Part shown: one piece after another, positions 36,601 through 51,600 of the stretch
Layout: every line of letters starts with the position of its first letter
Position numbering within the stretch: position 1 is the first letter of the stretch
NCBI RefSeq assembly: GCF_027744825.2
Contig: NC_071345.1
Coordinates: 14,695,501-14,759,500, forward strand
Direction: 5' to 3'
From: Synchiropus splendidus
Lineage: Eukaryota > Chordata > Actinopteri > Syngnathiformes > Callionymidae
DNA: 64,000 nt
Position numbers and translations under genes: made by a program
Notes under the pieces: generated by a model
What the model saw: only the letters and a program-made list of their open reading frames with translations
Databases searched by the model: none
Told to the model about the DNA's origin: nothing

Positions 36601-39600
36601 TCAGCGTGTCATGAATGTCATCACTCTTGCTGCAAAACCCGTGACTGCTGCTGCTGCTGGTGCTCACACTAGCTTTGTCACTGTGAGATGCTGGAGTACC
36701 TGTGCTAGCTGTGGATGTTATGAAAGCAGACATCCTGTTTGACTTCAAGACTGATGGCTAATCCAGTCTTTGAGGGCTTCTGGAATAGGAAGTAGGAAGA
36801 TGTCTCCTGGAGCACTGAAGAAGCAGGAAGACGGATTAAGAATGGGAAATGTTAAGTAACTGAGGACTCAAAATGCTGGCAAACTGCAGATCAAGTTTTT
36901 ACTCCTGCTTACGGCTGATAATGCAACTGCTGTGGATTATGACACTGAGAGTGGAGAGCACAACAAACCTGGAGGACATGGCAGGCAAGGGTTTCTGCTG
37001 AAGATCCAACATCACATCCTCAGAAACCAGGAGAAGTGTGACTTGTGATGGAAAGTTGCAGACAAATAGAAGCAACTATGAACTTTCTTGGTTCCTGAAA
37101 GCGATGTTGCAGCAGAGAATGCTGGGAATTTACAAACACCACTGCTGTGCATTGGGTCTGTGAGGATGAAGAGGCGAGGTTACACTCGGGGACAGAGGTT
37201 TGTCAAGGCCGACTACTATGAGCTGGACTGGTGCTACGATGAGTGTGTCGATGGTAAGATGATTTTAACGCAGAACCGAGACAGTCATCTGTTATCAGTT
37301 TGTCAACAGTAACACAAGATGTGATCAACAGGAACTTTTTGTGTGCTTTTTCAAGTTGTCGACAGATTTCTGTTTTTGGATTTTTTTTTCCAGGAATAAT
37401 CCTTTAATTATGATAACATACAAATTTTGAAGCCATACAGAACTTAATGGGTTTCTGGGAAGAGGGAAGCCTAGGCCTCTTTGGTCCTGCTGCTGCCCCC
37501 TTGACCCAACCTCAAATGTAACAAGGGGAAATTGTTTTTCTGCCACAAAATACGTTCATTTAGTAGTTTTGAATTTGTTTTTAAACCTTCTTTGCTCATT
37601 CCTATGTTGTGATTTTGTTTTATTTATTTGCATAAGTGAAAAGTGTAACACGTATTTACATCAGTGTTAGCCACTGTTTTTTTATTTTAACTTTTTTTGG
37701 CTATTGATCAAAACAGCTTACCAGACACTGTTAAAACTGCAACGAAGAGTCAGATTAATGGTCATAGAAAATTACATTAAAGGCGCTTTAAGTCAAAGTT
37801 CATTAGCATATTCTGTACATGAAATATTTAATAGCTTCTTACAAGCGTTTATATCATGCACAGATTAGATTAAACCCTTCAGCGATGGAGTCTGCCAGTC
37901 TTTGTATTGTAACATGACTTAAGTAGATTAAAGATTACCCGAGACTTACAGTACATCAGAGCATGTGGAAGTGGATATTTGAGTCACCTTTTTTCACTAG
38001 TATAGTTTTTTTTTCTGTTCCTGTTCCTAATACTTTTTTGTGAGTCGAAATGAAAGGGCGGAAAATATTTTACAGTATTTCTGATGGGATTTGAATACGT
38101 TGGCAGTTGAAATCGTCGATTTCCATGCCGTGTGGTTGCGCACTAAAGCATTTAATTGTTTTGCCCAGGAGGATGGTGCCGATTTGCTGGCGCCAGCCCC
38201 AGGTTTGTTTCAGAGCTGGTTATTGTTGCGTTAATAATCCTTACATCCTGTGTGGAGAGCCAAATGATCAACAATCACACTGAGACAGCTCATCTGTCAT
38301 GTGACATGTGCGACCCGACAGCCGGATGGTTTGTTCGCAGCTCCTGCTGGTTATGATCCACATTACATAATTGACATTATACTAGCGACCTGCTGGTGAC
38401 ACTGGAGGATGCTGTCAGGTGAATTCAGATAGTGCCGTTGCATAGAATGATTGACAGGATGAGTGGATGATATTTCCGTATTCATGGGATTAAAGTCAGC
38501 GCGGTGCTGCCGGGCGGTGTGTCAGGGACACTGAGGAGGAGTTACATAACAGAGGCAGCTGTGCACCTTCTTAATGCAACACACTTGCTCCATTTCTGCT
38601 GCTGCTGCTGCTGTCGCTGATGTTCCCAAAACATCATTCCCACAGCCACTGCCATGACCAGAGAGCACCACCTTTGAAGAATCTCTTCTTCAAGGAACAG
38701 GAATAGCACACAGCTGGTTTTATTCCGAGCAGACAGTTGCAAGTGGGCTGGTTTATTTTTAGCTCAGTATTTTGTGGGCTGCGTGGTGCTCCAGCTGATG
38801 TATTAATAACAACGTGTGAATTATCCTGGCTGGTTCGGAATCCAACCAGGAAGTAGGTCTGTTCATGAGTGACTTCTGTTGAGCTATTTTTTTATTAAGC
38901 TACTTTTATTAATCTTATTGCTCAATACGTGTGTCTACGTTATTTTATGGACCCGGAAATCTTCATCTCAATTAATGTATAACCATGTCTTTTCTGATAT
39001 CCATCTGAATTACTAATCTCAGCTGGTGGTGTCACAATGTAATGGCTCACAAGAATGACAGGATACATTTCCAGCTTCTCTTGGTTGAAGGATTTCTGAT
39101 ACAAAGACGGCTTCTGGTCAAAGTTCACATGTGACGCGGTCGATATGAAACGGACATGGTACGTGCAGAATAACATGCAGGAGTTGCCTCACGCTGGATT
39201 CAAACCCAGAACTGTCTTGTTTGGGTTTTACATCTGTATCAGCCTTTAGCAGTCATGAGCACAGATCACAGATCATGCTGCAAAGGTCACTCAATGGTTC
39301 TGAAGCTGTTCCTCATACTATTCCAGTATGAAGACAAATATAAAAATATATTTTAAACTTCAGTCTGCAGTTTAATCGGTGGTGTGATGAGCTCTACTGC
39401 ATGGATTTGCAGTTGCTCTTTTTAGAAATGTTCATGATGGATGCTGTACCTCACTTCTTCATCAGTCGTATACGATCATCAGCCATAAAGTGTATCCACC
39501 TGACTGGAGCTTTCATTGTGACTGAATGTGGGCAAAGTTGATGTGAGCGATCAGGAGAGAGGACGAACCACACAGGCCCGACTGGATCCAGTCCCGCATC

Positions 39601-42600
39601 TCTTTGTTGTATTAATGGCCCCATTGAGTGGAACTGGTCAAGTGTGTGACACAGCGCTGAGCTTCGGTTCCAGTAATTAATGGTTGAGAAGCAAATAATG
39701 AGCCAATGATTATGGCAGGTTGAATGTGGATGTATTCAGTTAGAAGGAATGTGGCCTAACTAGTTCAGTTGATGCCCGGTGACCTGCAAGGACCAAAATA
39801 AGTGCCTGTTACTTATTTAGGGAAAACCTGTTTTGAGACTGTGTCCGTACTTTCATCTCGATTCATGCATGTGTGAGAGTGAGATGCTGGGACACTGTGC
39901 TGCTGTAACAATTGTAAGCGATGCCACGCTGCTACGTGCTGCGGTGCCAGACATTGAATTAAAAATAAATAACTAAGCATCTGCTGGCTGTGGTCGTAAG
40001 TACGGGTGGACCTAAGTTGAGCAGGTCGTAAGTGGGATGTTACTTGTATATGTTCACCTATCTGTGTTTTGTTCCAAACACTGCCCTCCTTTCTCAACTT
40101 TTATTTGATGATCTTAAAGGAATTCTTTGTTTATAGTCAACCCTGACACCACAAGGAGGATTTGATTCTATCATTTCCCATTGCTGTATGTGTAACTCCT
40201 CTAAAGGTTGTGCTACAGCATCTAGAAACCCCAGCTGAAAGCAGGGAAGTGTTGAAGTCACTTGCACAGAGCAGATTCCAGTTACTGTAACTCCTGAAAT
40301 AAAAATAAAACAATTCAAATGGTTTCTGAGGGAGCTGTCTTGCAATGATGATGGTCTTGACAGTTGTTTATTAAATTCTAAAATCAGTCGGAGAAAGTTT
40401 TATTTCAGCGAGAAGTCGTTGTTGCACGTGGTCATGACCCTGAAGCAGTCAACGACCACTCTGGCTGCTATTTGACTTGAATCCCTCACTTATTTTATTC
40501 ATGTAATTTAAGTGTTTCTCCTATGTTGTAAAATTGAGAGCTCCACGTGTGTAGTTTTGATTTTTCCCTTAAAACACTCTCCAAAACTGACAATAACAGT
40601 GAATAAATGCCAGCTGTTGAAAATGTAGCTTATCTGGCAGACATTTCTAAACAAAACCCTGGTGTGCTGTTTATGATGGTGGTATTTAAGAGCTCATCTA
40701 AGCAAACATTAAAACGATGATATGATTTAGACACAATAAAATATAGGCAGTATCCTTGACAGTATCTAGACTTTGTTCGGCTGCGCTGATCTAATTGCCC
40801 CCTGTTTGCGAACTCCTCTGTTTATGTGATACAAAGCCTCACTCACAGCTTGCGTAACAAAACAAGCACCTGTGATGATGGTGACACGCTCCTCCCTCAA
40901 ACAGGTGACACCCAGCGTTGTTTGCCCTTCATGGCCCTGGTGATTTGGACTGTACCAAGTTCCCTTTGGGAGCGAGACAAGCCTGAACCTCTCAGCCGTG
41001 ACCCCGGCTAGCTTTACATTTGCGGGTCATTTGTCTACATGTCTTCTCAGTGAAATGATATTTACAGCCTCGGGGACAGGTTTCCTGGTTTCAAAGTCGC
41101 CTCCCTTCATTGGCAGTGAGACGTCCCAGGCAGATCTCTGACCTGTCACCAAAGAGATGGGTGGAGTCACTGGGTCTCCGGTGTCTGATTGTTAGTGATT
41201 CACATTTGAGCTACTGTCTTCCATGGAACAGACACTTTCAGCTAAGAATAGACCATGGGGCTGTTTGGAGCAACCTGGTGTGAACAAACACACTTTTCAT
41301 TCTGCATCACTTGCGGCTTCAGACAGATTAGCTATTAATTCATTGAGGGAAACACACCCAGGGCAGGTAGCAGTCATGGACCTGCAGGCTTTGTGGTGTA
41401 AAGGTTAGGGCCAGTATCAGGCGGCAGGATGGCGCATGCTGCTGGTGAGGACCGGCTGGACACCTCAAGTCAGCAGGACCACCAGACGGTCTATGTTTGT
41501 TTGTCTGGTGAGCACGAGGAGCAGGAGGAGGAGGAATATGTCTCTCTGCCAAGCCATGAACCTACAGATGATGAAGAGGAGCTTGATGAAGAGCAGCAGA
41601 TTCTGGATGAAGGTAGTCCAGCAACTTGTTTAGAGTTGAGATGCCGCTAGTGTGTTGGCTACACCTGAGTTTCGTGGTAGGTTAGTCAGGTCATTTATGT
41701 GTACGCTAAATATTAAAACATTGGATCACTGTGTTGACGTTGTTCGAGTGGCCTTAGTTTGGTGTCCATATACCATTAAATACTGTTTAGGTTGAGGCTT
41801 AGTTGCGCGTCCCGTTAGGAATATATCTTTTGATAAATGAATTATTAAGGCTTGTTAAGTGAATTAAGGTGGGCAATGTGAGGGCTGCTAATTGAGTTTC
41901 ACGCTGCGTTTGAGGTTTTAATTGTGTCAGTTGTCGTGGAGTTTGTTGTCACTGAAAGTAGGTTGCTCAGTGACTGTCAATATTTTGAAACGGTCCACAC
42001 TTTCACAGTGTCATTGTTAACTTTCACTGTGTGGTCAAGTGTGATGGTTTTCCTCTGGAAGAAACATCTCACTTTACTTGAAGAAGAATAATTAACATTT
42101 AGTTATATTGCTGTATGAACCTAAAGGGAACTTGAAGATTATATTTTCATGCAACAAAAATTATACAAATTATTATAAAAATTAGCTAAACACACACTGT
42201 GGAAAGATACTTGCCATTTTCATTTATTTTTAACTGCATTCTTTCTCTACAGCATTATTTTTCATTTTAGGTTTTATTATTATTATGCATTTTGTTTATT
42301 TACAAAATAAATTTGTAATAAAGAATACATTTTTTCGTTTTTGTATAAGCACATGCTCTCAATGAGAGCATAAAAAAGTGACTGATGGCATTTGATGTTT
42401 TGGCATGCTTTTAAACATGTACACTGTAGCGTTCAGCCTCACAATATAACAAGTATAATTGCTCTTTTTTCACACTATCACTATCATACTAACTGCTAAG
42501 AAGGGTGGAATTAAAATTATATTTTCTTGTCCTTCATGTTTTCCTTCATGGTATGCTTTGACATAACGTGAACATTTTTTAAAATTATTTATTTAGCTTT

Positions 42601-45600
42601 CTACTGAACCCTTTTCTCTTATTTGTGATGTAAACAGACTTATTTGCATCTTATTTTAAGTGGATTATATTTTACCCTCTCTTTTTTCCACTCATCTCTT
42701 CTTCTGAAATCGTTTGAAGGATCTACAGTTTTATCTAGATCAATACAGTTCATAATGTGCCCCCCTTATAACTGGAACTCCACCTATGTTGTATTGAAAA
42801 CACACTTAAAGGGCTGCTTATGATCATAGTAAAACTTCAGAAATGTCCTACTATGAAAATCTGTCTGATCTTAACCAGAAACTCTTGCTGATGTTACATT
42901 TTAATCAGCCTATTTTAAATCACTGCTGGTAAAGTCCCAGCTTGTGCCAAGTGGTTTTATCTCTGAGCAAATAAAAGTTTTATTCCCCCAGTTTATCAAC
43001 TGAAGTGTGGGATGTATTGTCTTTCTTTGTTTATATGGGTTTAACTGTTACTGTTACCACAGAAACACTATTTTGACTGGGCATTTCATCTCGTGTGTGG
43101 TTTTCCAATAGGTCAATCTCAGTATTACATTTACCGGCACTGCAGTTAATAATGAAAACTGACGGAATATCAGCGCCTCCTGTCAGTTTTTGTAGCTGTA
43201 GCAGCTCCAGTGCTTTTAAATGTATGGAAATGTTACATTTGCATTGGCCTGCGAGTCCTCGTGCTCTTCAGCTTGGAAGGATTTAAACTGAAGTTTGACT
43301 GTTTATGCTCCCATTTACTTTTTCCTTCCTTAATTCCATCTTGGACATTGAATAATGTTCCCAAATTAACAGTGCGACCATACTTTTGAGTCACTAAGGA
43401 TAAATGTGTTCCATAAGCTACTATGAAAACCCCGAACGGGTCAATAGTTTATGACTGTCGTTCATCCCTTGTGTTGGTCTTGGAGGGAAAAAAAGTTAGA
43501 ATTTGAAGTTTATCAAGGGAGAAATTTTGTTTCCAAAATGGAACCATATGATGCACAGATCACATTATGGTCAGATTAAGACAGGGAATTAGTCAAGCCT
43601 GACAAAACTGTAAGAGCATTTGCATGTGCACTAATACTATACATATATATGACGGAAATGTGTGTGTGTTGACAGCGTTGTCATAGATCACAAAATTTAA
43701 CACAGAGATTGGGATGAAAACTGTGCATCCTTCTGTGGTTAGCAGCCAGACAAGTAGTTTGGTGTGTCGACTCGTACTTGGTTTCTCACTGTCTGTGGAC
43801 CCTGTATGAGCTGGCTGTAGTGGCTGAGAGGAGAAACCTTTTGTGTCCTCCCAGCAGATTACTGAATTTAGTAATGGAGCTAATATCTTGGAGAACAATC
43901 GTGTAATCCCAACTGCATGAATCAGATTAATATTGTAAAATTCCAGGCTCATAACCGACTGCGTGGTTTGTTCAACTCTGTATCGTGAAAGTTGTAAGAC
44001 AATAAATAGTGACACTCAGTACTAATCTCTGTTATTTCACTTTAAGTATGTTTTATGTATCAAATGATTCTCCTCCAGTATTGATGGTTGCTTTGATTTG
44101 AGATTTTATTGAACCATGACAAGGACAGATTGGATTTGTGTTCATTTACAACGATAACACTTTTATGAGGAAGGACTGGGAGAATTATGTACCTGAGAAA
44201 AAGGGTGTGGTCCTTGTCTGACTTTGATAACTTGTCTTTGTTGGTATGTGTGCCACATCATGGATCACTAAAATCGATTAGGTATGTTTGAAAGTGCTTT
44301 CCGTCACGTCCAACAGAAGTCACCAAAGGCTTATCTTTTATGAAAGCACAATGATCCGGTGTCACTGTTGTACAGGGTTTATTGAATATCGAATACCTTT
44401 AAAGTATTTTTTCTTATCCCGTTCGGACTCAGCCTTCATCATCCTTTAAGTCACTTATATCTGATAATTCTCCATACTTCCAAAACTCTCCTGCATGACC
44501 AATGCTTTTAAGTGATCTACTTTTTGCCTTAACAATTTCCTAACTGATGATGATGACGATGATGATGATGATCTCCTCTGTGCCCACAGTGTTGTGTGCG
44601 GACAGAGTGGGCCAGATGACGAAGACTTACAGTGACATTGATGCTGTCACTCGACTGCTGGAGGAGGTGAGACAACACAGATTATGACTCATTACTTTTG
44701 ATTTGAGTCTGAGGAAATTAAGTGGACATTTGTTTTACTAAGTAGAAGCAGTAAAATTGTGAACTGTTCTTCTTTCACCGTGTTATTCCTTGTTCATCTA
44801 TAAAGAGAAAATAATACTCTAAATAATAATACTATTTACACTAATACTCCCACGGTCACCACCTTGACTAAACCCTGTTGCGCTTTTTTTTTTTAAATTT
44901 TTGAACAATTCAATTTTGTTTTTAGATTAGCAAAATAGAGGCATTAAAATCACAACACTCAGATTGCACAAATCAAAGGCACTCTGAGGGCGAGGAAAGC
45001 ACCACCTCCCCCTACCATCCTGCGATTCGCAAATTTGTACACCGGTGTGATGTGCGGAGGGAGTTGCAGCAATATCAGCGAATAATGAGCGATTAATGTA
45101 AACGAAGGACTTCAAATCCTACTAGCTTAGTGCAACACTGCTCTGCATTTGTATTCGGTTCTATTAGTATTCTATTAGTAGTGTTCCAGAAGCGTGTCTG
45201 TGACTCAGATGAAGTGAAAAACGCTGTTCTTGTTTGCTATGACGAGATGTAACTGAGCAGTTTTTGTTTTCTTGGTACATGCACCCGTTTGTGTGTGTTT
45301 GCAGCTGTCTCTCATTGAGTGTAATTTACTTGTGTTCTTGTTTTGTCTATGTTAAGTAATGTGTGTTCACTGGTTACATGCGTATAACACAACTGACATG
45401 GTAAGAATTTTGTGGTGCAGCTGACGCTGTGACGGTTACAGTGATGCCACCTGCGGATGCGTTAAAGCTGAAGGAATGAAACATCCTACCTGTCTTGTGT
45501 ATAACTCACTACTATCTCAGTTATGGGCCTGGCACGTCATACGAAGCTGCCAACTCCAATATCATATGAGTTACGTTACTACATCCCAAGGTCATTCATT

Positions 45601-48600
45601 TTAATTTCACTTAACTATGTTGTTTGTGCTGCTTGTTTTTATTTAAATTAAATTGTAGAGCACAATCTATAATGCAGTGAGTGGACTTGATGTGTTGACG
45701 CTAAACTGGCAGTGATTCAACTTGCTGCTCCAGAAGATAGAAATGAAACATAATTGTAATAAACACTGGGCTGTACATATGCAAAGCATTATCGATTCCA
45801 CTTCAAATTAAGACCTAAACATGAATTTAAAAAACATTGGAATAAAAACATGGAGTGTTATGAAGTTATGCAGAACAATTATTGTTAGCTTATTTTTTTT
45901 AAAAGTTTTCTGTATGTATTCACAGTGCATCATATATGCAAAACACAGAAGTGTCTGCCTTGTTGTTTGTCAAGCCCTGCTTCAGTGTTTGATGGTGTTC
46001 TTTAAAAGAATTGAGATTTGGTGCGGTACATGACAGTCGTTTCTTTGGTGGCTACAGAAAGAGCGAGATTTGGAGTTCGCCGCTCACATAGGACAGTCTC
46101 TTCTGAAGAAGAATAAAGCCCTGAGCGAGAGGAACGAGCTGCTGGAGGAACAAGTGGAGCACATCCGAGAGGAGGTGAGCTATGCCACGGACATGGAGTG
46201 AACACACTGTTCCGTCAAAGGATTCTCACCTCACTCTCCTCTCCTCCCACTTCCAGGTTTCTCAGTTACGTCATGACTTGTCGATGAAAGATGAGCTCCT
46301 GCAGTTCTATACCAACGCAGCTGAAGAGAGTGAGGGGGACTCCTCCACTTCCACGCCGTGAGTCTCCTCCCATGTTGTTACATAAGTATGGACAAGCTAG
46401 GTTTCAGGATTTATTTGTTATCTCCTTTCAAAATATCATTCAAAAAGACAAACAAATTAAATAAACACAAATAAATTTAAAAGGAAAAAATATATGTCGC
46501 GTTGTTGTATAAGCAGAAGTGTTCAGTGTGAGAAAAACATAGTGGCTTATAGTCCAGAACTGTATTTTCATGGTTTTCTACTGAGTGTCTTTCTGAATCA
46601 TGATAAAACCATGTTGCATGTGTGTTGACAGCGTGCGTCCCATTGAACACAGTACATCAACACCAAATTTCTTCCCCCTGGACTCCTTGCAGAAGAAACT
46701 CAAAGAGCTGGAAGAGGAGAATAAATCCCTGCGCTCTGAGGTTTGTATGGTCACTCACTCTTTTAGACCCTCATTTATTCATGGACTCTCAGGTTTCCCC
46801 TACATGTAAACAATCGTGGCGCACTGCCAGAGGTTACACGAGAGCTGCCACGCCTTCTCTTTAAAGATGAAATCACATGTGATCAAACTTATTTAAACAA
46901 AGTTGAATCATTGAAACAAGCAGATCATGGAGGTGGACAGGGACATGACGATTATCAGGGTGTTTTTTTCCCACGGAAGTATCCTATATATCCTATCCTA
47001 TAGAATAATGAGTGAAGTTATTTTAAAGGTGGTTAAGAGAGTAGTGATTTGATTTTGCCTGTGTTCTGTAGGTTCGTCAATACAAATGTTAAACAGGAAG
47101 AAGCCTGACATTTTTACGTTGTAAAACACTTCATGCCATCCAGTCACAATAATGGATCAACTTTCATCTGACTGTGGAGAAGAAATATGGCTTTACATAT
47201 CTTTTTTCATTATTTTTTTTAGCGTCTTCTTCATGGCGTGTGGGTCGTGTTATAGAAGCGCTGGACGCTACTGCCATCTGCTGTTCGTTTGAAGTCATTA
47301 AACATTTAATATCATGAGCACGAAATACATCAATGAAATCTGTTCTGTAAAAATATTGGGTAAAAACTAGGGACGATCCATTCAGGATTTTTGCTGCTGA
47401 AGCTTTGCTATGTCCGTGAAATATTTACATACTGGCCGCTTGTAGCGGGACTCTGAGACAGATAGCACTGTATACATGTAAGTTTCCACTCCAGACGTTT
47501 TTAAAAGTTTCAGATTCAGGTGGCTAATTCTCCTAATGATCCAGTCATTTCAATCTCTGTGTAAATGACACCTGTGAAAGGCTGGTCGTGAAGCTCTGTG
47601 AAATTAATTTTGCTTTGGCATTCACCGATCACGCTGAAATCGGTCGATCAGGACCAATCGATCGGCTCATCCCCAGTAAGAACAAATACAATGGGGAGGG
47701 AAATGAGTTACTTCCTTAACTGTGCCGTGCTGAATGTACAGGACATGTAAAAAGTGAAAAAGAAATCCGACCCACGTGAACATTTCTCCGTATGTTAGTG
47801 TTTCTCCGTTATGTGAATAGCGTAAAGTAGCGTCTTGGAGTGTCTCTAGTCAGCCCTCTGTTCCCTTCCAGGCCAGCCACTTGGAGACAGAAACCATCAC
47901 GTATGAGGAGAAGGAGCAGCAGCTGGTTAACGACTGCGTCAAAGAACTCCGTGAGTGTTGCATCCGCTCCAGCCGCGTCGCTGCTGTGACAGGTCTGACA
48001 CTTGGCTGTCGCCACAGGTCATGCCAACCTGCAGATTTCATCGCTGTCTGAAGATCTGGCCCGGAAGACTGAAGATGTTTCGAGACAGCAGGAGGAGATC
48101 ACACACCTCCTGTCGCAGATCGTGGACCTGCAGAAGAAAGCAAAGCTGGTACGCTGTGTCCTCACTAACATTAGCTTTAGCAGATGCATGTTGTCAACAC
48201 AGGTGGTTTGTTTTTTTTTCAGTACGCTGTGGAGAACGAGGAGCTGACTCAGCACCTGGGAGCTGCCAAAGATGCTCAGCGACAGCTCACAGCAGAGGTG
48301 AGATCTTCACGTCACATTGGGTTCTTTAAACTCAATCCCAGGGCCCACAAGATTTATATAATATAATATAAATGGTCCAAGACAGTGATTTCAATGAGTC
48401 CCGTGATGAACTGCTACAGTAGAAGACCTCAATTTTGCCAATGCAACCCCAAAACTGACCAATAGGGCGCGGTATCACCTCAGAAATGATAAAAGCCTCA
48501 CTCTCACCAGTGTCTCTTTCTTTCCAGCTGTGTGAGCTGCAAGACAAGTACGCCGAGTGTATGGAGATGCTCCGTGAAGCTCAGGAGGAGCTGAAGAACC

Positions 48601-51600
48601 TGAGAAATAAAACGCTCCCGCTGAACTCGCAGAGACGGTTCCACTCTCTGGGAATGTTCCCGATGGTGAGGAATAGGCACGGTTTGTGAAATGTGCCAAA
48701 TGTAACGTTGAATTTTGGGAACCTCCAGGACTCTTTGGCAGCCGAAATTGAAGGAACTATGAGGAAGGAGATCCAGAATGAAGATCCTGATGTAGAGGAG
48801 CAGAGGTGAACATACCATAATGAACAGCTCGCTCTTCAAACTGGTGTTCAATATTTCCTATTCTTCTGCAGACTTCAACCAAAGCGCGTCTTCCAGACTG
48901 TGAAGAACCTGAACCTGATGCGCCAGCAGCGTTCTTCATTGGGCCCCTCCCCCCTCAACATCCCGGGATCCAATCAGACCTCTTGTTTCACCTCAGGACG
49001 CTCCAGCCGGGTCAGCACCCCTCGCCCGGGCTCTGTGTACGCAAGCGAAACAGGAAGTGGGATGATTCTGGACAACAGGAGCAGCTGCTTCACGGGTTCT
49101 CCGGAGGACGGGTATGAGTTCAACAGAACGTCTCACAATGGCTGAAATCTGGGCGGTACCTAAATACGTTCTGTGTGTTTAGGTCAGAGGACTCGAACAA
49201 GCGACCCCCTGGCACACCTGGCACGCCCGGCAGCAGGGACTTGGAAGCAGCATTGCGCCGGCTCTCTCTCCGTCGAGACAACTACCTCTCAGAAAAACGC
49301 TTTTTGGAAGAGGAGAGAGAGAGGAAGCTGTCTTATCTGGCCAGGGAGGACGAGAAGGAGGGCGTGGACAACAGCGGAGGTCCCGGCACACCGACAGAAA
49401 GCCTGCTGTCCTTCTACTCCCATCCGTCCCTCGGCAGCATCTGGTCAGGATACTCCTTCACCTCGCGGTCCTACCTGCCGGAGAAGCTGCAGATAGTAAA
49501 ACCACTTGAAGGTGATTATTCCTCTCAGAGCAAAACGCCCTCAAATCCCGGTGAAAACAACCTAAACAAAGATAGCAGCACCACTAAACCTGTCAAACTG
49601 AGCCCCATATATTTGACTCTTCTTTCATCCCAGAATCTCAATTCTCCATTCTCTAATCCTCAGAAACAATATGTGATTTTTCATAACCACAACCAATCAC
49701 AAATCCTTCTAAGTCCCTCGCACGATTCTCAGCGGAGCTCCGACATGAGGACTTCAGAGTCCAAAGGTCGACTGGCCTCACTCGCTGGGCTGCTGGAGGT
49801 TTTGGAACAAGACGGAAGCTTGAACTTGCAACACTCGTTTTACTTCAGACACACTCAGCCCCACTGCTGGTTCCAAACTTAGAGCACAAGCCACTTTTAC
49901 AGACGCTTCATTCTCGCCTAAAGCAGCGCGCAAAATTAAACTGTGCTTCCTGCGACACCTACTGGTGAGAGCGTGAACTACAAACATGCAAATGATTTTA
50001 AATTGTAGCAGTGCGTGGCATTTCAGTGAATATTGTTACAGTGTGTCAATTAATAGGACTTCAAAAAGTAATACAAAAGAAAGTGTTTTATTGGTCACGT
50101 TGCATCTAAACATAAAATGAATTTAACTGAAAGCAGTGCTAAGTTTCAGTGAAGAAGTTTGAGCTGAAGTGAATAGTTTAAAAATAGTATTACAGAATAC
50201 AGATAATTGCAACTGAACAGAAAATGACTGCTCTTTGTGCCACGTTCATTCATTCCTCATGGTGCCATTGTTCTTCTGTGTCCCTGCTCATTCTGTGTTT
50301 GTGTTAATAAAATGACACATTTTCCCTCAGTTTTCTTTTCCTCTCATTCTTTCTTTATTTTGCTCTGATATGAGCTTGGTTCATACAGCATCACACCTCT
50401 TTTTGATCCGTTTTACTTGAAGTCGAGTAAAATGTTCTATTTTTCTGTCCCACCTCTGCTGCGGCACCACTTCCTTCTCGACACCATCCTTTCAAACGAC
50501 TCTCAATTCCTCGAAATAACACACCAAAAACTAACTAAAGCATATTTTAATGCCATTAACTGTATGCACAACTGCTCTGCTGGTAAATATAAATAGCAGA
50601 TGAATTGAAAAGCTCTGGATTTTTGGCTTTTGAGAGAGACTCTAAGCATGGTGTAATAGTTCCGTTTCATCTGCTGTGTTTTCCAGGCTCTGCTACTCTT
50701 CATGCATGGCAGCAGTTGGCTCAACCTCACATGGGGGCTCTGCTGGACCACCGGCCGGGGGTGGTCACCAAGGGCTTCTGCACTTTAGCCCACGAGCAGG
50801 ATGACCTGCAAGAGAACTGGCAGCTGGACCAACCAGAAGAGGACGACCTGTCTTGTGACGCCTTTTCCGGATTTTCCGTGGACAGTGCATCCACTTTGGA
50901 TCTGGCGTGTTCTACCTCAACTCTCTCTGCCCCCTGCAACGAGTACTGTCCGAGCTTCCCTCATGAAGACAAGTCAGGAGACGCAGCTGAAGGCATGGCC
51001 AAGTCCCTCCCAACATCTGCCAACTCGTCTTTGCTCCTGTCATCTGCTGAGATGAACGGGCACGTGGAGATGAAGGACCTGCTCCAGTCGGGTGCAGTGG
51101 ACCACCTGCCTGGTGAGGGAGCTTCATAGCAGCTGTCCAGACTTTTGGAGCTTGGGGATGGTCAGGGGGGAGAGGGAGGGTCTGAAGGAAACAACCCCAG
51201 AATCTGTAGATGCTCATGGTCCACACCCCCTCTTCACCGGAAGTCCGTGTGCCGCCATTGGTCCATCAAAACACAGTACATATTTTTTATTTTTTTGTTT
51301 TGCCTTTTCACTTTCCCTTTGTGCACATCTCCTCTTTCACTTTCATGAATCATCAAATATTTGATTTAAATTCACAACTTCTTCCTCTTCCATTGTCTCT
51401 GCTGGCGGGGTGTCCAATCTGCTGATGATGATTCGCTCACTCGCTCACGCAGCAGTTAAAGTCCATGTGTCAGAAAGTGAACGCGTACTTGCGTATCAGG
51501 TGTTATCGGAGCAGCTGCGCAGCTCACATGATCACATGACACTTGTGGCGCAGTTAATATTGGAGTGTAGGTCACCTCTGAGCTCCTTGTCTTTGAACTC

